From Thermotoga sp. (GTDB lineage Bacteria; Bipolaricaulota; Bipolaricaulia; Bipolaricaulales; Bipolaricaulaceae), in contig DYGJ01000007.1 of the NCBI GenBank assembly GCA_020724765.1, positions 1-33,010 of the forward strand: 33,010 bases of DNA, read 5' to 3'. Positions 8,117 to 18,020 of the stretch are shown here, piece after piece (within the stretch, counting starts at the first letter, position 1; every line of letters begins with the position of its first letter). Under the pieces are notes generated by a model. The model worked only from the letters and a program-made list of their open reading frames with translations. It searched no databases and was not told the DNA's origin. A program made the position numbers and the translations under genes.

Positions 8117-9102
8117 GCCGTCTCCTTGTACAGCCAACACGCGGTCTTGTGCTCGGGGCCCACCGCGATCAACGGGGGCATGTCTTTCGTGCACACCTCC
8201 ATCACATGGGGGCAGCGCGGGTTGAACGGACACCCCGGCGGGGCGTCCAGAGGATCGGGTACAACGCCCGTAATCGGTTCCAGCCTCTGTTTCTTCGTCG
8301 CCAGCGACGGGATGGAGTGGAGAAGTCCCTGGGTGTAGGGGTGCTTCGGGTCGTGGAACAACGGGCGGACCGGAGCCTGCTCGACAACCTTACCCAGGTA
8401 CATCACCACAACGTCCTGGCACATCTCGGCAACCACGCCGAGGTTGTGGGTGATGAACATGATTGAGGAGCGGAACCGCTTCTGAATGTCGCGCATCAGG
8501 TCGAGGACCTGGGCTTGGATCGTCACGTCGAGGGCGGTGGTGGGCTCGTCGGCGATGAGAAGCGAGGGGTTACAGGACAGGGCCATGGCGATCATCGCCC
8601 GCTGCCGCATCCCTCCCGACAGCTGGTGGGGGTACTCGTCCACGCGCTGCTCAGGGAGGGGGATTCCCACCTGGCGCAGGACCTCGATTGCCCGCTGGCG
8701 GGCCTCTTTCTTCCGTGTCCTCTGGTGGAGCCGGATCGCCTCCATGATCTGGTAGCCGATCGTGAACACGGGGTTCAACGAGGTCATCGGCTCCTGGAAG
8801 ATCATCGCGATCTCCTTGCCCCGGATCGAGCGGTACTCGCGGCCTTTCGGATTGAGCGAGGTGAGGGTGACCGGATGGCTGTTGCGGTGGAAGACGATCT
8901 CTCCCCCGGTGATCTTCCCCGGCGGCATGGGCACGAGGCCCATGATGGACAAGGCGGTCACGCTCTTCCCGCACCCCGACTCCCCGACCACACCCAACGT
9001 GCGCTCGGGCTTGATCGCGAACGACACGCCGTCCACGGCCTTCACTACGCCGTCTTCAGTGTAGAAGTGGGTATGCAGATCGCGGAGTTCGACGAGGGAC
9101 AT
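8113..9102 (-). CDS. oppD: Oligopeptide/dipeptide ABC transporter ATP-binding protein, OppD/DppD type
   Basis: [72 protein letters not shown]. Confidence 0.92.
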   Translation of the reverse strand: MSLVELRDLHTHFYTEDGVVKAVDGVSFAIKPERTLGVVGESGCGKSVTALSIMGLVPMPPGKITGGEIVFHRNSHPVTLTSLNPKGREYRSIRGKEIAMIFQEPMTSLNPVFTIGYQIMEAIRLHQRTRKKEARQRAIEVLRQVGIPLPEQRVDEYPHQLSGGMRQRAMIAMALSCNPSLLIADEPTTALDVTIQAQVLDLMRDIQKRFRSSIMFITHNLGVVAEMCQDVVVMYLGKVVEQAPVRPLFHDPKHPYTQGLLHSIPSLATKKQRLEPITGVVPDPLDAPPGCPFNPRCPHVMEVCTKDMPPLIAVGPEHKTACWLYKETA

Positions 9103-9114
9103 GACGCCTCCTCG

Positions 9115-11028
<1,914 letters not shown>

Positions 11029-11048
11029 AGGGCCGGGGGGGAGTTCCT

Positions 11049-11150
11049 GGGTCCGGGGACCGACGGTGCGCGGGCCACCAGCGCAGCGATCCCCGCTGGA
11101 CACCACGCAACCCCGGTCGGCACAGGTGCTCGCCGCTGCGGGCGCCGCGA
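11049..11150. repeat. 102-bp repeat, inverted partner of 16138-16239
   Basis: Manual alignment to the reverse complement gives one mismatch in 102. Confidence 0.9.
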
Positions 11151-11291
11151 TGGTGTAGCATCGCAGCGTGTCTGCGCACGACCGCAGTCCACCGCCGAGA
11201 TCGCAGAGAAGTCCCGAACGGAATGGGTAGGACTATGGCCACAAGGTCCGGCTGGTCGGTGTTCTCTGCGGTGAAGATCCCGTCCGCGATG

Positions 11292-11317
11292 GCGTCGGGG
11301 ACGAGCCCCGACGCTAC
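11292..11317 (-). repeat. GTAGCGTCGGGG hairpin unit
   Basis: Minus strand GTAGCGTCGGGGCTCGTCCCCGACGC; CGTCGGGG/CCCCGACG stem. Confidence 0.8.
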
Positions 11318-11382
11318 GACGCGAGGTGTGGGTTGCGTAGCGGCAGACCTGGTGTCCGCCGGCCGTTTCCGGAACCGAACCG

Positions 11383-11465
11383 CCGTCGGGGACAAACCCC
11401 GACGCCACGCTCTCCCCTCTGCGGTGGATCGCTGCCCAGCCGCGGGGATCCGATCTGCTCCGCGC
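11383..11465. repeat. 83-bp repeat, inverted partner of 15876-15958; contains a hairpin unit
   Basis: About 77/83 identical by manual alignment. Confidence 0.85.
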
Positions 11466-11501
11466 AGTCGAAGGATCCGCGGGCCGTTTCTGGCTCTGTC
11501 C

Positions 11502-12128
11502 TTGGCGTTCACGGGCTTGTTCACGCTCACCGCGGCGGGGCAATCGGTGCAGGCGGAGGCCCCGTGGCTGACCGTGTACGACGAAACAGGTCGGCCGAAA
11601 TGGGAGGTGCGGATGGAGACGCTCGTCCGCACCACCGACGGCTGGGAAGGGAAAGCCGTCGAGGTCCAGCTCTACCACGAAGGTGCTCCGCGCCTGGTGC
11701 TTCGCGCGCCGCGGATCCGCGCCGATCGCTACGGCCGCGAGTGGACCCTGTTCACCGACGAACCGTCAACCGACGAACCGATTGTTGGCGAGGGCGAAGG
11801 ATTCTCGTTCACGTGCCAGGAGGCACGGTGGACCGGGGGCCTGCTGCTCGTCCACCTCACGGCTGAGGGACGGGGGGTGGCCTTGTCATCGGTGGAGGCG
11901 CGGTGGGACGTTGGGGACACGGTCCACCTCGCCGGGGCAGAGGTGGAGTTCGGGGGGTGGCAGCTGACGTTCGAAACCGGGCGGTACGAGCTCCAGCACG
12001 ACCGGTTGGTGGCGGGCGAAGTGCGTGCAGCTGGTCATGGGGTAACACTTACAGGCACAGCGCTGGTGGCTTGGCCCGAGCAGGGGAAGCTCCACATCGA
12101 GGAGGCCCACCTTGTCCGAACTCCTTGA
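11502..12128 (+). CDS. LptC/LptA-like lipopolysaccharide export-associated protein, start uncertain
   Basis: N-terminal hydrophobic signal (LAFTGLFTLTAAGQSVQA) and beta-rich protein immediately upstream of lptB. No ATG near the signal; TTG 11502 is a candidate. Confidence 0.5.
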   Translation: MAFTGLFTLTAAGQSVQAEAPWLTVYDETGRPKWEVRMETLVRTTDGWEGKAVEVQLYHEGAPRLVLRAPRIRADRYGREWTLFTDEPSTDEPIVGEGEGFSFTCQEARWTGGLLLVHLTAEGRGVALSSVEARWDVGDTVHLAGAEVEFGGWQLTFETGRYELQHDRLVAGEVRAAGHGVTLTGTALVAWPEQGKLHIEEAHLVRTP

Positions 12129-12828
12129 GGGACTGGACCTCGTCCGGGCGTTCGGCCGCCGCCGGGCGGTGGACGATCTCACGGTTGCGTTCCGGGCCGG
12201 CGAGGTCACTGGGCTCCTCGGTCCGAACGGCGCGGGCAAGACGACGACCCTGTACCTCCTCGTGGGGTTCCTTCGCCCCACGGACGGGTCGGTGCGGCTG
12301 GATGGCCGGGAGATCACCCGGCTTCCGTTCTTTCTCCGGGCGCGAGCCGGGGTCCACTACCTGCCCCAGGAGCCCTCGGTGTTCCTCCGCACCACAGTGA
12401 AAGGAAACCTGCACCTGGCTTTGGAAGGGCTGCGTCTCAACTGGAACGCGCAGGTCGAGGTTGTGGTGAACGAGCTGGGACTGACCGACCTCCTCGGCCG
12501 CCCGGTCGGGAAGCTGTCGGCAGGAGAGCGCCGCAAGGTCGAGGTGGCGCGAGCCCTCGTGGCCCGGCCGGCGTTCCTGCTCCTCGATGAGCCGTTCTTG
12601 GGCGTGGACCCGCTTACTGTGGCTGAACTGGCCGCGCTGCTCCGGCGGCTGGCGCACTCCGGCATCGGAATCGCGGTCTGTGATCACAACGTGCGCGACA
12701 CGCTCCGTATCACGGACCGGGCGTACCTCATTCATCAGGGAAGGCTTCTCTGCGCAGGGACGCCCGACGAGATCGTTGCGGATCCTCAAGCGAGGTTGGC
12801 GTACCTCGGCGAAGGTTTTTCGCTGTAG
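12112..12828 (+). CDS. lptB: LptB-type ABC transporter ATP-binding protein
   Basis: GLLGPNGAGKTTTLYLLVGF, HYLPQEPSVF, LSAGERRKVEVARAL, LLLDEPFLGVDPLTV; TTG start. Confidence 0.8.
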   Translation: MSELLEGLDLVRAFGRRRAVDDLTVAFRAGEVTGLLGPNGAGKTTTLYLLVGFLRPTDGSVRLDGREITRLPFFLRARAGVHYLPQEPSVFLRTTVKGNLHLALEGLRLNWNAQVEVVVNELGLTDLLGRPVGKLSAGERRKVEVARALVARPAFLLLDEPFLGVDPLTVAELAALLRRLAHSGIGIAVCDHNVRDTLRITDRAYLIHQGRLLCAGTPDEIVADPQARLAYLGEGFSL

Positions 12829-12878
12829 CGTCGGGGTTCACGCCCGACGGGATTTCGTCGCACAAAGTGCGACGCTAC
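12825..12878. repeat. 54-bp foldback element GTAGCGTCG...CGACGCTAC
   Basis: 9-bp perfect terminal inverted repeats; its first bases contain the lptB TAG stop (12826-12828). Confidence 0.8.
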
Positions 12879-12962
12879 GGAACCCAGGAGATCTCACCGC
12901 CGAGCACGCGGAGGACGCCGAGAATGCGTCCCTGACTGGCTATACGGATGACGGCCGACGGA

Positions 12963-13427
12963 TCACGGATACGAACCGGCGCCCTCCAGGGCGAGGAGGC
13001 GCTTCTTCCAGTTCAATCCTGGTCCGAAGCCGCCCAGCCCTCCGCTCGCGGGCAGGACGCGGTGGCACGGGATGAGGATCGGAACCGGGTTCGCCCCCAC
13101 AGCCTGCCCCACGGCCCGCGCCGCGCGGGGTCGCCCCACCCGAGCTGCCAGTTCACCATAGGCAACCGCAGCCCCGTACGGGATTCGCGCGAGTTCGCGC
13201 CACACGGCTCTCTGGAATTCGGTCCCGTGGAGGGCAAGGGGGAGATCGAACGCCGTACGCGTGCCGCGGAAGTACTCCCCGAGCTGGCGGGTGAGCGTTT
13301 TCACGACAGGGGGAGGAGGCCGTAGCTCACCGGGCGGGGGGCCGGGGAACCTCAATTCGACGAGGTTCTCTCCTTCCGCTGCTGCGTAGAACTCCCCCCA
13401 CGGGGTGGCGACCTGCGCCCAGGGCAT
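12963..13427 (-). CDS. ogt: Methylated-DNA--protein-cysteine methyltransferase
   Basis: FQRAVWRELARIPYG, ARAVGQAVGANPVPILIPCHRVLPASGGLGGFGPGLNWKKRLLALEG. Confidence 0.92.
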   Translation of the reverse strand: MPWAQVATPWGEFYAAAEGENLVELRFPGPPPGELRPPPPVVKTLTRQLGEYFRGTRTAFDLPLALHGTEFQRAVWRELARIPYGAAVAYGELAARVGRPRAARAVGQAVGANPVPILIPCHRVLPASGGLGGFGPGLNWKKRLLALEGAGSYP

Positions 13428-13494
13428 GGGCGCATCGTACCGATCCCGGCGGCGTTGGGCAACGGAGCGTGTTGGCCTGTTCTCCCCCTGTCCG

Positions 13495-13500
13495 TACAAT
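13495..13500 (+). promoter_or_regulatory. -10-like TACAAT, 7 bp before ATG 13508
   Basis: ccgTACAATggccacgATG. Confidence 0.45.
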
Positions 13501-13507
13501 GGCCACG

Positions 13508-14830
13508 ATGCGGGTTCTCGCGCTGGGGTGGGAGATCGAAGGGGCGGGCGTGTTGCGGGCGGAGTTCGCTTCCGCCGACTCGCTCGCGAGCTACGATGCT
13601 GTGTTGATCGACCCGGAGCCATTGCCCTCTCTTTGGCTTCTCCAGGCTGTGCTTGAGCCGGACGGGGTGTGGCGCCTTCACCCCGGCCGGGACCTCGGTC
13701 TGTCCCGAGCCCTGGACAACCTCGTCTCCGCTCGTCGGGCGGAGGTCGAGGACCTCCTTCTCCGCGGGGGAGGGGTGGTGGTCGTCCGCGTGCGGGCGCC
13801 GGGAGAGGGTGTTGAGATCACGGGAAACCCACCCCATCGCTTGGATCGGTACGCGTTTCTTCCCCGGACGTCCCTCGTTTCCGGCCCCCACCACCTCGGT
13901 CTTCCTGGAGGGTTGAAGATCGTCCCCCGCCGAGGCCGCGACCTTGCGGTATCGGACCGGGCGCACCCGGTGGGCCCCTACCTTGATGCGTTCGCTCCGC
14001 TCGGCTACGAAGCCGTGCTCGTGGCAGCTCTCGGCGCTCCCCTCGCCTCGTTTGGGCGGGTGTTGGCCACCAACCGCGTCGGCGACGTGATCGCGTGGGA
14101 GCTGCCCCTCGGAGCAGGGCGGATGCTGTTTCTCCCTTCGTTCCCGGGCGCATCTCCGGCCGAGGTTGGTGAGCGTCTCCTGCCGGTGGTGGCGGCTCTC
14201 CTGGACGAGCCGTTGCCGGTGGAGCTTCCGGACTGGATCTCGGGGTTCGATCTTCCGGGCGAGGACGAACTCCGCCGCAACGAGGAGGCGTTGGCCCGGG
14301 AACAGGAGAGGCTGCACCGGAAACAGGCGGACCTCGGGGAGACGCGCCGGAGCTACGACGTCCTGCGCGCCCTCCTCGCCCCGCGGGGAGTCCTCGGCCT
14401 GGCTCAGGCCGTCCAGGCGGCGTTCGATCGTTTGGGGTTCACCGTTTCCCCGCTCCACGAGGCCCCGGCCACGGTGGTGGCCGCCTCTCCCGACGGGGAC
14501 CTCCTCGTGCGGGTGGCCGTGTCGCTGTTCGGCCCGGTCGGACCCGAGGAGCACCGGGCCCTCCTTCTGGACCTCGACCGGCTCCGGGCGGAGGGTGGGC
14601 AGGATGTCCGGGGGATGCTCGTCTGCTTGGCCGAGCCGCGGCTGGATCCCCGTCGGCGGGGTCCGCAGTGGGCGGAGTCCGTGCGCCGCGGGTGCCGGGA
14701 CCACAACCTCCTCCTCACGTCGTCGGCGGACCTGTTCCGGGCTGTACGGCACGTGCTATCCCATGGCGACGCTGACGAGGTAAGGAAGGACCTCGTATCG
14801 GCGGCGGGGGAGTGGCGGTGGAAGAGCTGA
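13508..14830 (+). CDS. Uncharacterised protein: N-terminal alpha/beta domain, central coiled coil, C-terminal possible PD-(D/E)XK-like domain
   Basis: Long coherent ORF; coiled coil DELRRNEEALAREQERLHRKQADLGETRRSYDVL; C-terminal FDRLGFTV...DGDLLVRVAVSLFG. Confidence 0.75.
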   Translation: MRVLALGWEIEGAGVLRAEFASADSLASYDAVLIDPEPLPSLWLLQAVLEPDGVWRLHPGRDLGLSRALDNLVSARRAEVEDLLLRGGGVVVVRVRAPGEGVEITGNPPHRLDRYAFLPRTSLVSGPHHLGLPGGLKIVPRRGRDLAVSDRAHPVGPYLDAFAPLGYEAVLVAALGAPLASFGRVLATNRVGDVIAWELPLGAGRMLFLPSFPGASPAEVGERLLPVVAALLDEPLPVELPDWISGFDLPGEDELRRNEEALAREQERLHRKQADLGETRRSYDVLRALLAPRGVLGLAQAVQAAFDRLGFTVSPLHEAPATVVAASPDGDLLVRVAVSLFGPVGPEEHRALLLDLDRLRAEGGQDVRGMLVCLAEPRLDPRRRGPQWAESVRRGCRDHNLLLTSSADLFRAVRHVLSHGDADEVRKDLVSAAGEWRWKS

Positions 14831-15819
14831 CGCTGGGGCTCATCCTCGCCCTGGCGGTCGTGCCGGTAGCGGCCTGGGGAAGCCCGCGGTTTGCCCGCCG
14901 GATTCGGGCTGGCCAGCGGATCCGACCCGAAGGGCCTGTTGATCATCAGGGCAAGACCGGCACGCCGACGATGGGCGGCATCGTCCCCCTCGCCCTCGTC
15001 TTCGCCGGGACGGGCGTGGTGTGGGCCCTCGGTCCGGGCCCGTCGACGGCGGGCGTCTTCGTGCTCCTCTCCACGGCCGCCGGGAGCCTGATCGGGCTCG
15101 TGGACGACCTCCGTTCTCAGCGGCGGGGCGCCTCAGTCGGGTTCTTCCCCCATCAGACGCTCCTTGCCCAGGTGCTCTGCGCAGGGCTCCTCTGCCTCCT
15201 CGTGCCGAGCCTGAGAGAGCTGGAGTTCGCCGTTCCCTTTTCTGTAGCACGCCTGCCCCTTTCAGTGCTTCCTCTGTGGGCCTGGGTGCCACTCGTGATC
15301 GTGGGGTTCATGGGCGCGATCAATGGGGTCAACTTTGCCGATGGGCTCGACGGTCTCGCCAGCGGGGCCTGGATCCTCGCCGTGCTGGGACTCCTGCTCA
15401 TCAGCAGAGGGGCTGAGCTGCAGGGGATTGCCCTCGTTGCGTTGGGGGCAGGTGGGGGCTTCCTGTGGGCGAACACATTCCCGGCCCGCGTGTTCATGGG
15501 AAACGTGGGTTCAATGGGCCTGGGCGGTTTTCTGTTCGGGTTTTCGTTTGCATCGGGCGGCCTGTTCTTCCTTCCCCTCGCGGGAGGGTTGTTCGTGTTG
15601 ATGGTCCTTTCCGTGATCCTTCAGGTTGGAAGCTACAAGCTGACCGGCGTTCGGCTGTTCAAGATGGCGCCGTTCCACCACCACTTCGAAGCGGGATCGG
15701 TGCCCTGGCCGCACCGGATCCGGAGTCCCGGGTGGCCGGAGCCGAAGGTCGTGGTCCGCTTGTGGGTGCTGGGAGGAGCGTTCGCCCTTCTGGGCGTGCT
15801 CGCCGGCACGTTCGGCTAG
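14812..15819 (+). CDS. mraY: MraY-like phospho-N-acetylmuramoyl-pentapeptide transferase homolog
   Basis: KTGTPTMGGI, GLVDDLRS, NGVNFADGLDGLA, FMGNVGSMGLGG, FKMAPFHHHFE; many TM segments. Confidence 0.85.
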   Translation: MAVEELTLGLILALAVVPVAAWGSPRFARRIRAGQRIRPEGPVDHQGKTGTPTMGGIVPLALVFAGTGVVWALGPGPSTAGVFVLLSTAAGSLIGLVDDLRSQRRGASVGFFPHQTLLAQVLCAGLLCLLVPSLRELEFAVPFSVARLPLSVLPLWAWVPLVIVGFMGAINGVNFADGLDGLASGAWILAVLGLLLISRGAELQGIALVALGAGGGFLWANTFPARVFMGNVGSMGLGGFLFGFSFASGGLFFLPLAGGLFVLMVLSVILQVGSYKLTGVRLFKMAPFHHHFEAGSVPWPHRIRSPGWPEPKVVVRLWVLGGAFALLGVLAGTFG

Positions 15820-15856
15820 CAGTCCGTGTGAGCATGGCCCGCGGGGCCTACGGCCA

Positions 15857-15876
15857 CCTGTCTGCCGACAGGCAGG
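15857..15876. repeat. Short palindromic repeat CCTGTCTGCCGACAGGCAGG, related to the 5260-5278 palindrome
   Basis: CCTGTC/GACAGG arms around TGCC; shares CCTG.CTG...CAGGCAGG with the copy in orfA. Confidence 0.6.
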
Positions 15877-15958
15877 CGCGGACAAGATCGGATCCCCGCG
15901 GCTGGGCAGCGATCCACCGCAGAGGGGAGAGTGTAGCGTCGGGGCTCGTCCCCGACGG
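15876..15958. repeat. 83-bp repeat, inverted partner of 11383-11465
   Basis: About 77/83 identical to the reverse complement. Confidence 0.85.
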
Positions 15959-16031
15959 CCGGAAAGGCGGTTTGCCGGTTGGCGGTTCGCTGGTTCCGTG
16001 AACGGCCGTCGGACACAGGGTCCGCCGCTAC
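15933..16031 (+). repeat. 99-bp GTAGCG...CGCTAC unit with internal TCGGGG/CCCCGA hairpin
   Basis: GTAGCGTCGGGGCTCGTCCCCGACGG...GGGTCCGCCGCTAC. Confidence 0.7.
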
Positions 16032-16056
16032 GAAATCGGGGTGGTTTCGGGATTAC

Positions 16057-16129
16057 GTAGCGTCGGGGTTCATCCCCGACGGCAGTTCGGTTCCGGAGAC
16101 GGCCGGTGGGCACGAGGTTCGCCTCCACG
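16057..16129 (+). repeat. GTAGCGTCGGGG hairpin repeat unit
   Basis: GTAGCGTCGGGGTTCATCCCCGACGGCAGTTCGGTTCCGGAGACGGCCGG; similar to the reverse complement of 11340-11409. Confidence 0.7.
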
Positions 16130-16137
16130 TACCCCCC

Positions 16138-16239
16138 TCGCGGCGCCCGCAGCGGCGAGCACCTGTGCCGACCGGGGTTGCGTGGTGTCCAGCGGGGATC
16201 GCTGCGCTGGTGGCCCGCGCACCGTCGGTCCCAGGACCC
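16138..16239. repeat. 102-bp repeat, inverted partner of 11049-11150
   Basis: 101/102 identity to the reverse complement. Confidence 0.9.
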
Positions 16240-16295
16240 GAGGCTTCCCCCGCGGACTACCAGTCGCATGAGAAGGCCGTGGTCCGATCCTGCAC

Positions 16296-17129
16296 CTAGG
16301 CCGGGGGACGGGGAAGCTGGGGGTTGGCGTAGCAGTACAGGCATCCGCCTGGACAGCACATCGTGTAGGAGCCGATGTCCACGCTTTCCGTGCACAGGCA
16401 GTTCGCTCTCTGGCCGCGGTCTCGTCGATGGGGAGCGATCTCGCGTCGCGGGTGGAGTCTGGTGAGGCGGGTTCCGTCGATGCACGGCGAGCGAAGGATG
16501 CCCGCCTGCTCGAGGCTTGGATCGCTGCACGCGGTGAGGCGGACCCCGTGGATGCGGGCGATGTCCAACAATTGGGCTGCGATGTGGGACTTCTCCTCCG
16601 CGGAGGGGTCGTACCCGTTCACCTTTCGGCGAAGGATCTTCCCGTACAGGGTGGCGAAGCTCACCCGGATGTTCTGGATCCCTGCGCGGGAGCATCGCTC
16701 GAACAAGGGCTCGGCATAGGGAAGGTTGCTCTTGATTCGGCTCCCGTCATGCCAATGAACGATCGGGTCGAACCGCACCACCACCCGTTCCGGGGACCCG
16801 CACAGGCCGATGAGGTCCGGGAGCTGAAGAATCGCGATCTCCCATGGGGGCACGCCTGGCTCCAACCGGCTCCCTCCCAGGCCGGTCACGGTGAAGTGGA
16901 CGAACAGCTGGTCGTGCTGATCCAGGATGGCCCGCAGCTCTCGATCCGCCAGAAGACGGGAGTAGTCCTTCGACCACAGGACGAGGGTGTGGACCTCTTT
17001 CGGCCGTAGGGGCACGGTGCGGCGCCCTCCGTAGGGAAGGTGGACGGTCGCCTCACCCCGTTGAAGGACTGCCTTCAGCCAAGGAAGGTGCCACCGGGGG
17101 AGGTCGGTACGGCGAGAGGCGGAGATGAT
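16296..17129 (-). CDS. DUF1848-family protein
   Basis: IISASRRTDLPRW, HTLVLWSKDY, FHFTVTGLGG-like core, C-terminal cysteines NCLCTESVDIGSYTMCCPGGCLYCYANP. Start codon unclear. Confidence 0.75.
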   Translation of the reverse strand: MISASRRTDLPRWHLPWLKAVLQRGEATVHLPYGGRRTVPLRPKEVHTLVLWSKDYSRLLADRELRAILDQHDQLFVHFTVTGLGGSRLEPGVPPWEIAILQLPDLIGLCGSPERVVVRFDPIVHWHDGSRIKSNLPYAEPLFERCSRAGIQNIRVSFATLYGKILRRKVNGYDPSAEEKSHIAAQLLDIARIHGVRLTACSDPSLEQAGILRSPCIDGTRLTRLHPRREIAPHRRDRGQRANCLCTESVDIGSYTMCCPGGCLYCYANPQLPRPPA

Positions 17130-17146
17130 CCGCCGCGGAAGAGGTG

Positions 17147-17234
17147 TGCCGGGGGTGGGACTTGAACCCACACAGGGAGTGGATACCCCACTGGATCCTG
17201 AGTCCAGCGCGTCTGCCAATTCCGCCACCCCGGC
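17147..17234 (-). tRNA. tRNA-Leu (anticodon CAG)
   Basis: Minus-strand GCCGGGG...CCCCGGC, anticodon arm CTGGA-CTCAGGA-TCCAG, long variable arm; CCA not encoded. Confidence 0.95.
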
Positions 17235-17312
17235 TCGGCTCCATTCTATGGCGAGGGGAAGGGGGGCACAAGATTTGACGCCGCTCCCCGAGATCCGTAG
17301 ACTGTCGCCCGG

Positions 17313-17999
17313 GTGAGGGACAACATGGCCGAGCTCAAAGACTTCCGCGTGTTCGCGGACCTGAAACCGGACGACCTGAAGAAGTTGGGTGCGTTGGTAC
17401 GATCCATCGACTACGGCGCGGAAGAGCTTCTGTTCATGGAAGGGGCCCCCGCGTTCGGGTTCTACCTCGTGTTCTCCGGCGCGGTGAAGCTCGTCAAACG
17501 CTCGTCCAAGGGCAAGTCCCAGATCCTGAAGATCGTCGGCCCGGGCGGGCTGGCCGGAGAGACGACCCTCTTTGACAAAGGCCTCCACAACGCGTACGCG
17601 AAGACCCTCATCCCGTCCAAGATCGGGTTTATCGAGCGCGGGGACTTCTTCTACTTCCTCGAGCACTACCCGAAGACCGTGTTCCGCTTTTTCGAGCACA
17701 TCTCTCAAGAGCTGAAGGCTTTTCAGAACAAGCTTGCCGAGCGGTCGTACGCCTCGTCCAAAGAGCGGCTGTCCCGTCTCATCCTCGCCTTGGATCGGCT
17801 TCATCTCGAGCTGTCGCGAGCCGAGCTGGCCGAGATGGCAGGCGTCTCTTCGAAGACCGCGATTCGGACGCTCGGGGAACTTGAGTCCCGGGGCATCGTC
17901 GCCATCAACAACCGGCGGATCTCGGTTCTCAAGGAAGACTACCTGAAACGCCTCATCGAACCATACTCCGTCCACAACGACGAAGCCGTGATCATCTGA
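17313..17999 (+). CDS. Crp/Fnr-family transcriptional regulator
   Basis: Cyclic-nucleotide-binding fold (GAEELLFMEGAPAFGFYLVFSGAVKLVKRS) and HTH LSRAELAEMAGVSSKTAIRTLGELESRGIV; ATG 17325 is an alternative start. Confidence 0.88.
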   Translation: MRDNMAELKDFRVFADLKPDDLKKLGALVRSIDYGAEELLFMEGAPAFGFYLVFSGAVKLVKRSSKGKSQILKIVGPGGLAGETTLFDKGLHNAYAKTLIPSKIGFIERGDFFYFLEHYPKTVFRFFEHISQELKAFQNKLAERSYASSKERLSRLILALDRLHLELSRAELAEMAGVSSKTAIRTLGELESRGIVAINNRRISVLKEDYLKRLIEPYSVHNDEAVII

Positions 18000-18020
18000 T
18001 CCTCGATTTGCAGGGACGGG

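Noticed and set aside
11030-11500. ORFs through the repeat region (e.g. 10979-11635 and 11025-11678 minus; the upstream part of 10266-12128 plus)
   Set aside because: They cross hairpin repeats, are open in several frames because of GC content, and show no family motifs.
11049-16239. Reading the inverted repeats plus lpt/ogt/mraY block as a composite transposon
   Set aside because: No transposase or integrase is encoded in the repeats or between them; cargo looks like housekeeping genes.
16041-16271. 76-aa plus-strand ORF in the right repeat copy
   Set aside because: The matching left-copy sequence supports non-coding repeat; no recognisable protein motif.
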